Shown piece after piece: positions 1-42,871 of a stretch of 64,000 bases of DNA. The translations under genes were made by a program, and so were the position numbers. Origin of the DNA: Prostheceraeus crozeri (Eukaryota > Platyhelminthes > Polycladida > Euryleptidae); NCBI GenBank assembly GCA_907163375.1, contig CAJQUW010007404.1, forward strand, positions 62,001 to 126,000, written 5' to 3'. The notes beneath the pieces are model-generated. The model was not told the DNA's origin. It saw only the letters and a list, made by a program, of their open reading frames with translations, and searched no databases. How positions within the stretch are numbered: position 1 is the stretch's first letter; every line of letters starts with the position of its first letter.

Positions 1-1182
1 TTGTTATCCACTTATCCACTTGTCAAAGTAAGGAGCGAAAATTTCGGTAAAATATTTGTGTTTTTCTTTGTCTTGTTGCGGAAGAGAGAGCTCCTGGGCC
101 AAGCATAAACTTTCGTCACAGCTCATGTCTCAGGAATGTCACAGACCACAGGTGGCATGTCGTGTCAATGGGAAACACGAATTAGTGAGTTACCTTTCTG
201 CAGTCTGACTTCACATTTCGATCACCTCACATTAGACAAGCAAGACACTTAACACTCATCATGACTATCTATAAACCTTCACACAATGGTACCTCATAAA
301 CTGTCGACCTCAGAAGGCACGGGAACCGAAGAATCACGAATTTACAATATAACTTTGCAATCTCGAGAACAAAAATGTTCTCTTTCCTGGGAGTTTTGTC
401 TAGATGACTTGCTTTACAGAAATAACATGTTTGACTATGTTCCCGCATTCGTCTTCACGTAAGTGATTGAATATACTACACATTAATAAATGAAGCCGAA
501 CAAGTACATCTGGCATTTACGTTGAACCCGCATGTTATATCATGGTCACACACCAGCCACAATGTCCACTGGCTGACATTTACTAGAGCGTATGTCAAGC
601 TGCCGCAGTGACCGATCAAGTAGCAATGAAGCAGTTAGTCACTGCGGACACTCAAAACAATGACAGCGTAATTAAGATGTAATTCAAATCAAAAATATGA
701 GAATGATGAATGGAATAGTGACGGAAGCAGGGTTCATTAACACATCTTGAGATTCACTGCCCTATGAACGCTAGGGAAAATCATTTAGATACAAATATGC
801 TGCACCACCATATATTTTGCACCATTTACTTATGTGCATCTATTCTAGGGTTTTGTCTTATGGAAGCGAAAAAAGTTAACAAAATATCTGAATAAAAATA
901 TAATTTAAGTCAGAAAGTATGTCGAAAATCGCGCCGTTTGAATTCTCTGGGCATCTACATGTCTTCCTCTTTCCTTGCTTACAGTTGTAGAGCAATATTT
1001 TGTAGGATACTATTGGAATGGTTACTTTTGATGGAAAATGTTCCACATTTCATTAATGTAGATTTGAGTAAGGGTTGTGCTCCATGGGAAAATCAATCTC
1101 AGTACTCACAGTAACTTCTCAGAGCACATTCAATAAGCTTGGCATCGCAAATGGCATCAGGTGATTTCGAACGACTTACAAG
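1..1182. other. CKAP5 intron, no feature recognised
   Basis: AT-rich sequence without an open coding stretch. I looked on the minus strand for the next CKAP5 exon (human region after TOG5) and did not find a convincing match. Confidence 0.5.
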
Positions 1183-1473
1183 TTAAGACGAATTAAGATA
1201 GCAGGCAGTCTGTGGTGGAAGATAGCAGCTGGCACGACAGAGGCTGCCAATGCGTTGAGTTGTCTGCTTGCTGATGGGCTGGATGTGCGGTTTCCATAAC
1301 AAGTCTTTAGCAACCTTTAATCCAAGCAAGGAGATGGAATCTTCTCTGATCCTATTGTCTGACATCTTGATACTACAGTGTTTCATAAATTTATTTACAC
1401 TGCATGTATTCATAGACTTCTTCTTTTCAACGTAGATTTTTGTTATTTCACGATAGACAGATAGTGCGCACAT
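1183..1473 (-). mobile_element. LINE reverse-transcriptase C-terminal fragment
   Basis: The minus strand reads SLLGLKVAKDLLWKPHI, then SKQTTQRIGSLCRAS and LPPQTACYL. This is the segment that follows the reverse-transcriptase core in Jockey/CR1-type LINEs (LGL...W..HI, then K...R.G.L.RA). It lies in the CKAP5 intron in the same orientation as the gene. Only about 290 bases are recognisable, so it is a truncated relic; the clade is uncertain. Confidence 0.6.
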
Positions 1474-2113
1474 GGTAACTTTTTCATTCGTAACTCAGTG
1501 ATATTGAGACTAATAATATGAAAAGAAAGTAAATTGCATTTTTATCATTGTCATTGTGGAATTGTTCGTGCTTGTTCTACGGTTTCGAGTTCAATTTTCT
1601 CATGCCAGTTATCGCAATTCTCCATCTTTAACCACTGTAAGAAAAAGAATTTCTGTGAAAGTGAGGAAAGCAATGGCGATACTGATAAGTTGAAATCCTC
1701 AATTATTCGCAGCTTTTTGTATTGTTGTTGTTGTTGTTCTGAGTGTGCCGAAGCGTCGACTTTTCTGGACTAGCAGCAACTGTCTGCTCAACATAATTCT
1801 GGTCAATACTCAGTTATGTTTGGATCTTCAAATTTATCACGAATGCGATCTTGAAGGTGTAGGTGAATCAGAACTTGTCTCCTTCCACATTTTGAATGCT
1901 CTAAGCTCTCCAATTTTTAACTTCCTTTCATTAAAACTTAATCGCTTTCGTGTAGCTGTTGTATCCAGTCTAAATAATAATAAAACTTGTGAATAGAAAG
2001 AGGATCAATAGGGCAACATTGATACATTATTAATAAGATTCAATTGAGAAAAGAAATCCTATGATTCAATTGGCTTTTGACACATTTCTCATTAATGTTA
2101 ATGGCAGAAAGTA

Positions 2114-2180
2114 CAGAAATCTATGTTGAAAGGAAGAAGTCTACGAATACATGCAATGTATACAAATTTATGAATCACTC
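2114..2180 (+). repeat. Inverted partial copy of the LINE fragment at 1377-1450
   Basis: About 65 bases around GAAGAAGTCTA match the reverse complement of 1377-1450 at roughly 85 percent by eye. Both copies read IYVE(K/R)KKS(M/T)NTC. The two pieces therefore belong to the same repeat family inserted in opposite directions. Confidence 0.5.
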
Positions 2181-3010
2181 ATTTATGTTGTCCATAACCT
2201 CTTTGAAGTCGTGATAGCAGAATGCTCTGACTTTTTGAAGAAGCAAGCCATTTCATTGGCACCCCATTTAATCACCTGTCCATCTGTATTATCTGTCTAT
2301 ATCTATCCCATGTTTCTTTCTGCGCCTCATGCATCTATCCCCATGTAAATCCATCTACCTTTGGCTAGCCCAAATAGCACTGTTCAAAAAAAGTCCTCGT
2401 ACATTTTTTTACTTTTTCTAAAGCTATTTTTTGTAGGTTCTAGTTGCAGGTTTGTTTTTCTTTTTGGTAGAATGGCAACACATGACCAAAATTTTCTCTC
2501 AGCAACTTTAATTTTTGAAAACATCTGCTTACCTGACTGGTGGGTCCCATTCAATAAAAATGGACTCGCTGAAGACTACATATCGAAAAGCATAACAAAT
2601 TTGAAATGCACTTTTGATGGATAACCATTTGTTCTCATCTTTGTAGATTTTCTGGCATATCTTGTGTCATTCATTCAATCTATGGAAGAGTGATCTTAAC
2701 TACGTACGCTGTATAACTATTTGTCCGAGTATTTTTCTCATATTTTTCTATAAGAGATCTGATTGCCACAGAGCAATCCAAAATCGCATAGCCGCATTTC
2801 TTATTGACAGCTATAGAAACTGATCGCATGTAAATACAGCAACTTTGCACTATGCGAGGTAAAAACGCATTTGCAATTCTTTCCGAAAAGATACATATCT
2901 ATAATCTGCCTCGGGTGCGAGACCTGTCTTTTTGAATTTCATGATGTTTTAGGAATCCTGGAAATACACGTGAGCATTACATGCTACTTATAACAGTTAA
3001 ATATATTTAC

Positions 3011-35056
<32,046 letters not shown>

Positions 35057-35079
35057 TTAGTTTCTCCTACCTCTGAAAA
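35057..35079 (-). promoter_or_regulatory. CKAP5: 5' leader and splice acceptor before the CKAP5 start codon
   Basis: On the minus strand tttttcag ends at 35073 and is followed by the 16-base leader AGGTAGGAGAAACTAA and then ATG. The acceptor implies either an upstream non-coding exon or trans-splicing of a leader. I could not find the upstream exon or a promoter. Confidence 0.55.
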
Positions 35080-35332
35080 ATTGAACAGTCAATGATATAG
35101 CTGAAATTTATTGAATAGCAGCTCAACCTCATTAAAAAAAGCATTTCATGGTCAAACTTTGTATTTTCCACAAAATACGTTCAATTTTGACTAAATTATT
35201 TAGATTCGACTATAAGTAACAAGGATGTTTCCCGCGCTTTTTCAAAAAGGTCATTCCAGAATTTTCCAGGACACCTTTGATAACATTCCAGAACTTAGGT
35301 TATACATTTACCTAAAAATGCTCGAAATTGCA

Positions 35333-36445
35333 GGCCTCCCAGCGATTCCGGATCAAAAATGTTATGATTTTGTGACCAATTTTCGAAAATTTTAAGGCCA
35401 ATTTTAGAAAATGTCATGACCATACGGAATGATACATGGACGTCTAACGCATATCTAGCCACATATTCCTGCAAAAATACACATGGGTTATAATCTACAT
35501 GACTCGTATCATATTATGACACTCTAAAAACTGACAATTTAAGGAACAAAAATTATATTCTTCTATATCCAATCGGCAACATGTTAAAAAAATCATGTAA
35601 ATAAACAACATTTTCTGACTAGAAGTTGCATAAAAATTTTAAAAAAAATAACAAAATAATCATCAACTTGATGGATGATAACTTATCAATATCAGGCAGG
35701 CACGCGTTTCTGATAAAGATCATTATCATTATGTGTTTCTGATATCATTTTCACATTTTCGTAAGTGGGAGAAAAAAACATAGTTTGGATAAGATACTAT
35801 ATAGGCGTCAGAAGTTGAGGGCAGGCACATATAGTGCGAGGTCTTTTATCCTGAATAAGCGTGGTTCTTCTCCCACTTCAAGAAATCAAGTTATGACCAT
35901 TTCCAATCCGATCTTGATTTAATAAAAATCAGTAAAACATACATACTTGTATTTCAGGCATGCGTACTTCGTCAGTGGCAATGAAGGATCCTATTACATG
36001 CAAAGCACTTTCTATAATGACGAATCAAGTCAGAAATTATAACTACGGCAATTTAAGTTCACGTATACACGAGAGGTATTTATAAATGGATAATAACAGA
36101 TAAAGATAGCCTTTGACATGGATCATTCATTGTCACTGACGAAGGGCGTGTCTGGTACATGTTTGACTGATTATCATCGACAGTTGTTTCTCTTTTACAA
36201 TATGACTTTGGGCACTCTTGCTTCCAATAATGAAAATATTTCAAAATGTGTTTTCACAATAGAATAGATAATAGCCTATAATTTGATTCTGTAAAAAACA
36301 TGAAGAGAAGTAAAGATTAAATGGAAATGGTCGAAAAATTACAAAACTTTTATGACTTTCTATGACAGGTACTATATTTTATTAATTTTTATGACCTTTT
36401 TGAAAATCAGGAATTTTATGACTTTTTATGACGCTGGGAGGTCTG
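35333..36445. mobile_element. hAT-type non-autonomous element with exact 8-bp duplication
   Basis: AAATTGCA occurs at 35325-35332 and 36446-36453. The ends are inverted: left (CA)GGCCTCCCAGCG and right CGCTGGGAGGTCTG. Subterminal TATGAC motifs recur near both ends (TTATGATTTTGTGACC left, TTTATGACTTTTTATGAC right). The 1.1-kb body has no transposase I can recognise. Confidence 0.72.
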
Positions 36446-36719
36446 AAATTGCAACAGAATTCTAGAAGAATGTCTGATCTAGCTGTAATATGGCTGCTTC
36501 AGGTGCTGCAGATGTGAATTAGGTTTAGGAGCGTCCCGGCTACTTGCACGGTTGGAGACCAACATCTATACAATTCCTCTCGATTCACACTGAAATTATA
36601 CATGTAATCAAACAGAGGTGAGTAGGAGGTGAAAGCTTAATTCATTCACAGCTTGAAAATATTTGCCTTAATATTCTTCTCTCAATCATAAAAACTAACT
36701 TCAACACTGTTTTACACAT

Positions 36720-37617
36720 GATTAATGACCCGCGGGTACGACAGGTGCGGATAGAGTGAAACTTCGTCCCGGGTACGGACGTGTAAGGCTATTTTCGAGT
36801 ATGCATGAGACGGATTCGCCTCTTGGTCAACTGCGTCAATCAGACGGACTATTGCCAGCAGAATTAGAGTGAAAATCAGAAACCGTCGTCCATTCACTGG
36901 AAGTTGCGCAAAATTTTACTATTTGCCATATCGGGTAGGTAGAATAATAACTTTGGGCAAGTAGAGAAGTCGGAGAGATTGACATTTTGGAGACGAAGCT
37001 GTGGGAAGGCACTTTCGGCCTTATAACAAAACATGGTAGGGAACATTAGCAACAGACAGCATCAATTGGGAGCCATAAACAACACCCAGCATTTGACTGT
37101 CAAGTTTCAAAAAGTGCTCCTAGAAATATAGTCTTTTAATTCATAAAATATTCCCTGCAAAAATCCGCATGCACACAATTCCTTTAAAATGACTCAAACC
37201 GAAATTGGTCGAACACTGTTTTCAGTTGCATAGAATGTTAATTTTCTACAAGTTATTGGAGTATAAGCTAGGCGATTTGGATTTCTGGCCGTAAAGCTTT
37301 CAGTAAAAAGCACTTTCATCAAGAAGCATGCATTTTGATCTTTTGTATTGGTTGCGAATTATCAGTAATTTTATTACGGCAGTGAAAAATGTGAATTATA
37401 AAATAACGATCTAATGATGACCACTTCAGATGCCCGAAGTATAAATTAGGCATCATTATTCCAATCACAAAACAATTTCTGTCTAAAAAACAGTTATCGT
37501 ATTATAATTGATGATTCCATGCATATTCGCATCTACATGCGATGTGCGGGTAAGCTTCTTTCGGGTACGGGAGGGGTTCGGGTACCGAAAAATGCTCTAC
37601 CCGCAGGTCACTACACG
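36720..37617. mobile_element. Possible hAT-like element with CGGGTA-rich ends
   Basis: The left end reads TAATGACCCGCGGGTACG, and the reverse complement of the right end reads TAGTGACCTGCGGGTAG, so about 17 bases match in inverted orientation. CGGGTAC is repeated several times near each end. I found no clean target duplication. Confidence 0.45.
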
Positions 37618-38515
37618 TATATATGCCTACTGAGCTCATGTCAGTGGCGATTGAACTAATCGCATCGATAGCGGAAGGTAGAACACCGTCTCTCGTATAA
37701 TCCTGCTTAGACGGGGTTACTCGTAGAAAAAGATGTAGGCCTATAGAAAGAAACAATGGGTAAATACTATTCCGTTTAAATATAGTATGCTCCTTTGCAT
37801 TGCATCTGTACACTTGTGGATTGGAGAACGCCATCAGTCCTCATTAGGACTACTTCAATTAATAATTTAAATTAGTAAGCATTATATTCTACTATAAATG
37901 GCCGCTGGGATGATTTTCATCATCGAATGAGAATTTAGCGACATTTAAAAAAAACATGACTCTGTAAGTGAATCAGAATAGTCCAAAAGAAAAGGTACAT
38001 GTAGGCCCAATATTGTGCAGCACTTGTTACTTCCAAATATCCACATAATTGTCGTACATGCCATTTCTCATGGAAATGCTCATTACCACAGATTTCAAAA
38101 TAAATTGTACGACACAAATTACATGTAGTGTGCAATAAATTTGAATGCTTAGGATGGCATGAGTAATGTACAGCACATAAGTCTGTATGTATTTAGAAAA
38201 TTATTTTTTATTCAACTTTTTCCCCGGGGTTGCAGGAACCATGAAAAGACGATTTCGTCTATGTGTCATAGTGTTAAGTGATTGTAGTGTATGTAATTGG
38301 CATACCGATCTTTTGGTCTAAGGGGGGAAGTAGTGACGCTAACTCTATTTTTCCGCGAGCGATTATGAGCTTTGAAAACCGGAAAGCTCCAAGAGATTTT
38401 GGTCTTCCTATGTTTAAACCACTCCCAAAATTACTGCACAACACTTTGAATAACTGTATCTCTTGAGAAGGCCGGTTGGCGAAATATAAAGCAAAACTAT
38501 CAAGTCTCTGTATTA

Positions 38516-38940
38516 CAGGGTCTCCGAGGCGTCAACACATCACACCCATTTAGCGCGAGTTGCATTGGCTTCCGATGAAACTGCGCATCCGATTCAAGAT
38601 GACGGTCATCGTGTATAAGACTCTCCATGGGCTGGCTGACCATTATCTCTCTGAGAACCGTCACCTGATCGATGGCAACAGCACCCATCGCCTTCGTTCC
38701 TCCAACATCTCAACATGAGATCCACGAAGAACTCGCTCTTGTGTGGGCGACCGCTCTTTCACTACGTCGGTCCTCGACTATGGAACAGCCTTTCAGTTAA
38801 GCTAAGGGATCATAATATCGACCTGGCTCACTTCCGCCGACTCCTAAAGAATCACTTGTTTGGCTGAGTTTTGACTGTGTACAGGGCGCCGATGCACCCT
38901 ACGCAATTGTGCGCTTTTTATAAATATAATCATAATAAAC
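38516..38940 (+). mobile_element. L2/CR1-type LINE 3' fragment
   Basis: One frame reads RELHWLPMKLRIRFKM, then VYKTLHGLADHYLSE, the ELHWLP...R..FK....YK.LHG.AP.YL motif typical of L2/CR1 LINEs. Another frame further on reads GPRLWNSLS, also typical. The 3' end is TTTATAAATATAATCATAATAAA. The fragment has frame breaks and is old. Confidence 0.78.
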
Positions 38941-39703
38941 TACTAAAAGTGCAGACTAATTCAGAACGACGGCACATGCTGGAACGTAGTAAGTGGGCAA
39001 AAAAAGGAATTCCTAGCATCTTGCAACGATAGGAAAATAGTCGTGTGTGGCATGCAGATTGCTACAAATTCCTTCAAAATGCTACGATCGCTACGATTCC
39101 TCAAAAGTCGAAGAATTCAGATCATTGCGCACAAGCTTCCTCGATAATGTCGGTCCGTCAGATTCTTAGGTTAGAAGATAGCAGGCTTGAGAAATTTAGT
39201 TCACTCCATCTCTTCGCAGGATTCTTCAATGAATGGTACTACAACAGCGATGCGTGATATTATAACACACACGCCACTGGCTGGTGTCCGAAGCTCACAG
39301 CTTATTCAATGACGACAATAGATTGTTTAAGAGTACTGGAGTAGACTGTGTGTGATGAGTACTATTTCATCATAAACGAGACGACTTTTTCCTTCTAAGA
39401 AACCTAGGAGCAACGAGCTGTGTCTTTTTGGCTAGACGATGAACCATGAAATTACAAGTCTGAGTTGAATTCATATTCGTAAACATGCTTGTCCATAAAT
39501 CAAAATATGCTAATGTAAGGAATACATGCTTTTCAAACCGTAGTTATGACTCACGCCTGTAAGGGAAATTCCCGTATCATCAGTATCTTGTCCCAATCAA
39601 GTCGATTGAGTCGAACGGTATGTGCCAAGCATGACGCGGCTCACATTAGGCATATCAAATTTGAGTGGACGTCAATCTTATGTAAAAAATGAGGGAACCA
39701 TTC

Positions 39704-40030
39704 GAGTTTCCGAACATTCAGGTCCGAAACCGGTTTCCACTGTGGAAGAAGCGCTGATCAGTGCCCTTCATTCACCCCTCCAAATTCTTGAAAACTTTCT
39801 TCTGATTGACTGAGACATGCAATCATTCTATTTGCAAATGACGAGCTTTTGTTGTATTCTTGAGATGCAATCCTCGTTATTCAATTGGGGCACGTGGGTT
39901 TGAATCCCAGCGCGAAATATCAGCCTTAACATTCATTTTCGTAAAGAGCGAATGGAAATATCATTTTCACAGTCCTATAGTAAGTAATTACGAGTCACTT
40001 GAAACGCTTGTGTCATAATAACAATAGTGG
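39704..40030 (+). repeat. Interspersed repeat with tRNA-type B box, copy 1
   Basis: It shares blocks with the reverse complement of 47630-47965: CGGTTTCCACT(G/C)TGGAAG, GACATGCAA(T/C)CATT, GGGTTTGAATCCCAGCG and ATTACGAGTCACTT in the same order. GGTTTGAATCC fits the pol III B box. The position of the B box in mid-element is odd for a tRNA-headed SINE. Confidence 0.6.
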
Positions 40031-40728
40031 GAACACTGGGAGTGCCAGCATTGGTTAGATAATCGATATCTTGGTTGATAATGATAATTCTAACGTGTTT
40101 CTATTATTTTAATGATGCTGATTATCGAAGTAATTTTGATTGGGATCAATAAGATACGTACATCACAAACAGAAAAAACACTCCATGCCAGGTTTTACTT
40201 CGGAAACTCTTACCTGATCAGTCAAGGGTTGCACACTTGCAATACCGAGAAAGTCACAAAACTTCTCTTCATTATGGTTTGCCGGAGCTTGCGCTACATT
40301 CCCATCACTAGTGAGTCTGAGAGGATCGCATGCGAGCTCGAACTTACTAACTGGGAGTGCGGCGATTCATGAAAAAGAAGATGGATGACGAGAGGTAAAA
40401 CATAAGTCTTCAGGCAAATTGTGAAGAAAGCCAGGTGTTCGACATGGACAGCGATCACAAGTTTGAATCGCGCCCAAGACTTCTGGAAGGCTATGAGTCT
40501 CGTAATTTTTTTTAATGCGGAAGAAACCAGTCTCTTCTGGTGCACGACTCATGCTCGAACAGGAATATTGGAGCTAATTGGGATGAAGAACAATAGCGGC
40601 GGCAAGATTAGGAAGGACTTAATCACTGCACTCATTGGGAAGTTATCTTCATTTTTCGAGCATAAAGTGAAAGCACTCCCTCTTTTTTATAATCGTCTAT
40701 TGGTCTGTAATTTTTAGCTATTGATACT

Positions 40729-40971
40729 TTGCCGTATTATCTAAGATGGCACTCAACATTTGCAAATACTGATAATGCAGAACGTCTACATATACCGTAT
40801 CAAAAGAATACTGTATTCTTTCCAAATAAAATGAAAGATGAAGCTGAGAACAATTTGAAATTATTTCAATTCGAGGCTAAAAAAATTCTTGAAAAGAAAT
40901 ACTCGTATATGAAACGTAACACTAAGTATAAGTATTGTGACAATGTGGTAAAAAAACGGAAGCGTTTATGA
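40729..40971 (+). CDS. Penelope-like element N-terminal frame
   Basis: The 80-residue frame ends in a Lys-rich stretch (YKYCDNVVKKRKR) and overlaps the RT frame by the four bases ATGA. The RT frame is also open just upstream of its ATG (TEAFMKTNNLL), and TEA.....L precedes the RT in other Penelope-like proteins, so the two frames were probably one protein and are now offset around an A run near 40951. Alternatively the ATGA overlap is functional. Confidence 0.6.
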   Translation: MPYYLRWHSTFANTDNAERLHIPYQKNTVFFPNKMKDEAENNLKLFQFEAKKILEKKYSYMKRNTKYKYCDNVVKKRKRL

Positions 40972-42704
40972 AAACAAACAATTTATTAGCAGTCTCATCT
41001 GATAAAACTAACCGTATAGTTGTCACTGATAAGTTATCCTTTATTCAACGGGTTGAAAATGTCCTTAGTGATACTAATATTTATAAACCATTACCTAAAT
41101 CTAAATGCAACGCTATCGAAAAGCAGGCCAATACTCTAATTAGATCAACTTGCAAGAATAAACCTAACATTGATTCCAAACGTCTTATTTCGTGTGGTAG
41201 TAAACCCGCCAAATTTTATTGCACGATTAAGGATCATAAAGACAAAAATGACGGGAATTTCCCATTGAGACCCATTGCCTCATCGATAGGAACACCAACT
41301 GAAAAGGTTGATTGGTTATTAAGCAAAATTCTCAATAATCTAGTCCCAAAAGTCATTAGTAACATAAAAAGCACTGACGAGCTCATCGAGTATCTGAGAA
41401 ACATTTCGTTACCTAGAAAAAACAACCTAACATTCATTTCCTTAGATGTGAAAAATTTATATACTAGTATACCTCTTCTCCATGGTATCGAAACCGTCAT
41501 AAAATTTGTTAAAGAACACGAAAACACTTTCGATAGTTACGGGTTCTCACATAGTGAAATTGAGAAATTTTTAAAATTTATAACATTCAACAACGAAGTA
41601 TATTACAATAATAAAACGTATCTCCAAATTCAAGGCTGCCCTATGGGTTCTCACTATGCTCCAGCCTTTGCCATTATTTATATGAATCACATTGAAAACA
41701 TGGCGTTGAATAAATTAAGCTCTAGCCACAATATACAACCATGTCTATATAAGAGGTATATAGACGACATTATTATGGGACCATTCCCAAATGAACCTAG
41801 CATTTTGAGTAGTATCCTCGACATTTTCAATTCGGTATCAGCAAATATAAAATTTTCCATAGACGTACCTATGAACAACGTTCTTAATTTTTTGGATATC
41901 AGCATCAGCATAGCCAATAACCAGATAAAGTATGAATTATATAGAAAAGACTGTCATTCTGGTAATACTCTTCACTATGATAGTTGGGTCCCCTCACATG
42001 TGAAGACCAATTTTATTAAAAATAGTTACACGTATGTTGAAAAGCGTTGTTCTACGCATGAGTCAGTACGCAAGAATAAAAATAAAATGACTAAAAGATT
42101 GAGGAGGAATGACTTCAATCAAAGTTACTCGAAGCATGCCAGTAGTGATAATACTACGAAAATAGGCAACAAAAATAAGAATAAAAATAGTGTCAATTTG
42201 AAATTGGATTACATTAACGATAGTACCAATCGTAAACTAAACAGATTAGCCGATAAATATGATTTGCCTATTAATCTTGTCAGTAAACCTGGCAGACAAA
42301 TTAGCTCATGCTTCAACTATCGCAATAATTTACACAACTGTAATTGTAATCTCTATGGTATAATTGGCAAACCTAACATTTGTAACTTAAAATATGTTGC
42401 ATATAAGTTCATTTGCAAACATTGCGGCAAAAACTACATTGGCTCTACGAATCGCACTTTAAGTGCAAGATATTCGGAACACAAACGTAGTTTGCATTAT
42501 CAGGACCGCAAGAGTGCCCTCTCAGAACATGCGAAGAAAGACCATTATTGGTCGATTTTAACTATTGATGATTTTGACATCATTATTATGCAATGTCTTT
42601 ATGATCCAGTTTCTACCCGTATTGCTGAAGCTAAGCTTATTAGCATTCATCAACCTTGCATTAATCGCAAACAGGAGCTGACGAGTGGTCATTCGTATTT
42701 ATAA
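40968..42704 (+). CDS. Penelope-like reverse transcriptase with GIY-YIG endonuclease
   Basis: A 578-residue frame. The RT domain runs from DKTNRIVVTDK (about residue 13) through KDHKD, LRPIASSIGTPT, FISLDVKNLYTSIP, GCPMGSHYAPAFAIIYM and the catalytic KRYIDDIIMG (about residues 263-272) to NFLDISI. A Lys/Asn-rich linker follows. Then come a Cys-rich segment (CNCNLYG, CNLKYV) and the GIY-YIG nuclease: YKFICKHCGKNYIGSTNRT, SARYSEHKRSLH and AEAKLISIHQP with its Glu. Penelope-like elements use this nuclease with their RT for target-primed copying. All key motifs are present, so this may still be active if the N-terminal frame is not needed in fusion. Confidence 0.93.
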   Translation: MKTNNLLAVSSDKTNRIVVTDKLSFIQRVENVLSDTNIYKPLPKSKCNAIEKQANTLIRSTCKNKPNIDSKRLISCGSKPAKFYCTIKDHKDKNDGNFPLRPIASSIGTPTEKVDWLLSKILNNLVPKVISNIKSTDELIEYLRNISLPRKNNLTFISLDVKNLYTSIPLLHGIETVIKFVKEHENTFDSYGFSHSEIEKFLKFITFNNEVYYNNKTYLQIQGCPMGSHYAPAFAIIYMNHIENMALNKLSSSHNIQPCLYKRYIDDIIMGPFPNEPSILSSILDIFNSVSANIKFSIDVPMNNVLNFLDISISIANNQIKYELYRKDCHSGNTLHYDSWVPSHVKTNFIKNSYTYVEKRCSTHESVRKNKNKMTKRLRRNDFNQSYSKHASSDNTTKIGNKNKNKNSVNLKLDYINDSTNRKLNRLADKYDLPINLVSKPGRQISSCFNYRNNLHNCNCNLYGIIGKPNICNLKYVAYKFICKHCGKNYIGSTNRTLSARYSEHKRSLHYQDRKSALSEHAKKDHYWSILTIDDFDIIIMQCLYDPVSTRIAEAKLISIHQPCINRKQELTSGHSYL

Positions 42705-42734
42705 GCCAATTTCAAACCCCGTACATGGCTTTGT

Positions 42735-42778
42735 CAAACCTGTGAACAAGTCCTTGCAGGACGAAACGTCAGGGTACT
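42735..42778 (+). ncRNA. Hammerhead-like motif downstream of the Penelope-like ORF
   Basis: GTCC-TTGCA-GGAC forms stem II, immediately followed by CGAAACGTC. GAAAC-GUC is the usual short stem III and cleavage site of Penelope-type hammerheads. ACC before the core and GGT after it can pair as stem I. The 5' core reads CUGUGAACAA instead of CUGANGA, so it may be degenerate. Confidence 0.5.
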
Positions 42779-42871
42779 ATCACGTTATTTTATTTTAACC
42801 TTTACCAACAGACCAATAGACGATTATAAAAAAGAGGGAGTGCTTTCACTTTATGCTCGAAAAATGAAGAT

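Larger units (their letters stand above)
40645..42871 (+). mobile_element. Penelope-like element, nearly whole, perfect 64-bp inverted ends
   Basis: 40645-40708 is an exact inverted copy of 42808-42871. Between them lie a short N-terminal frame (40729-40971) and a long RT plus GIY-YIG frame (40968-42704), followed by a hammerhead-like motif. Exact ends and a long open frame imply recent insertion. It is AT-rich like its surroundings. Confidence 0.9.
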
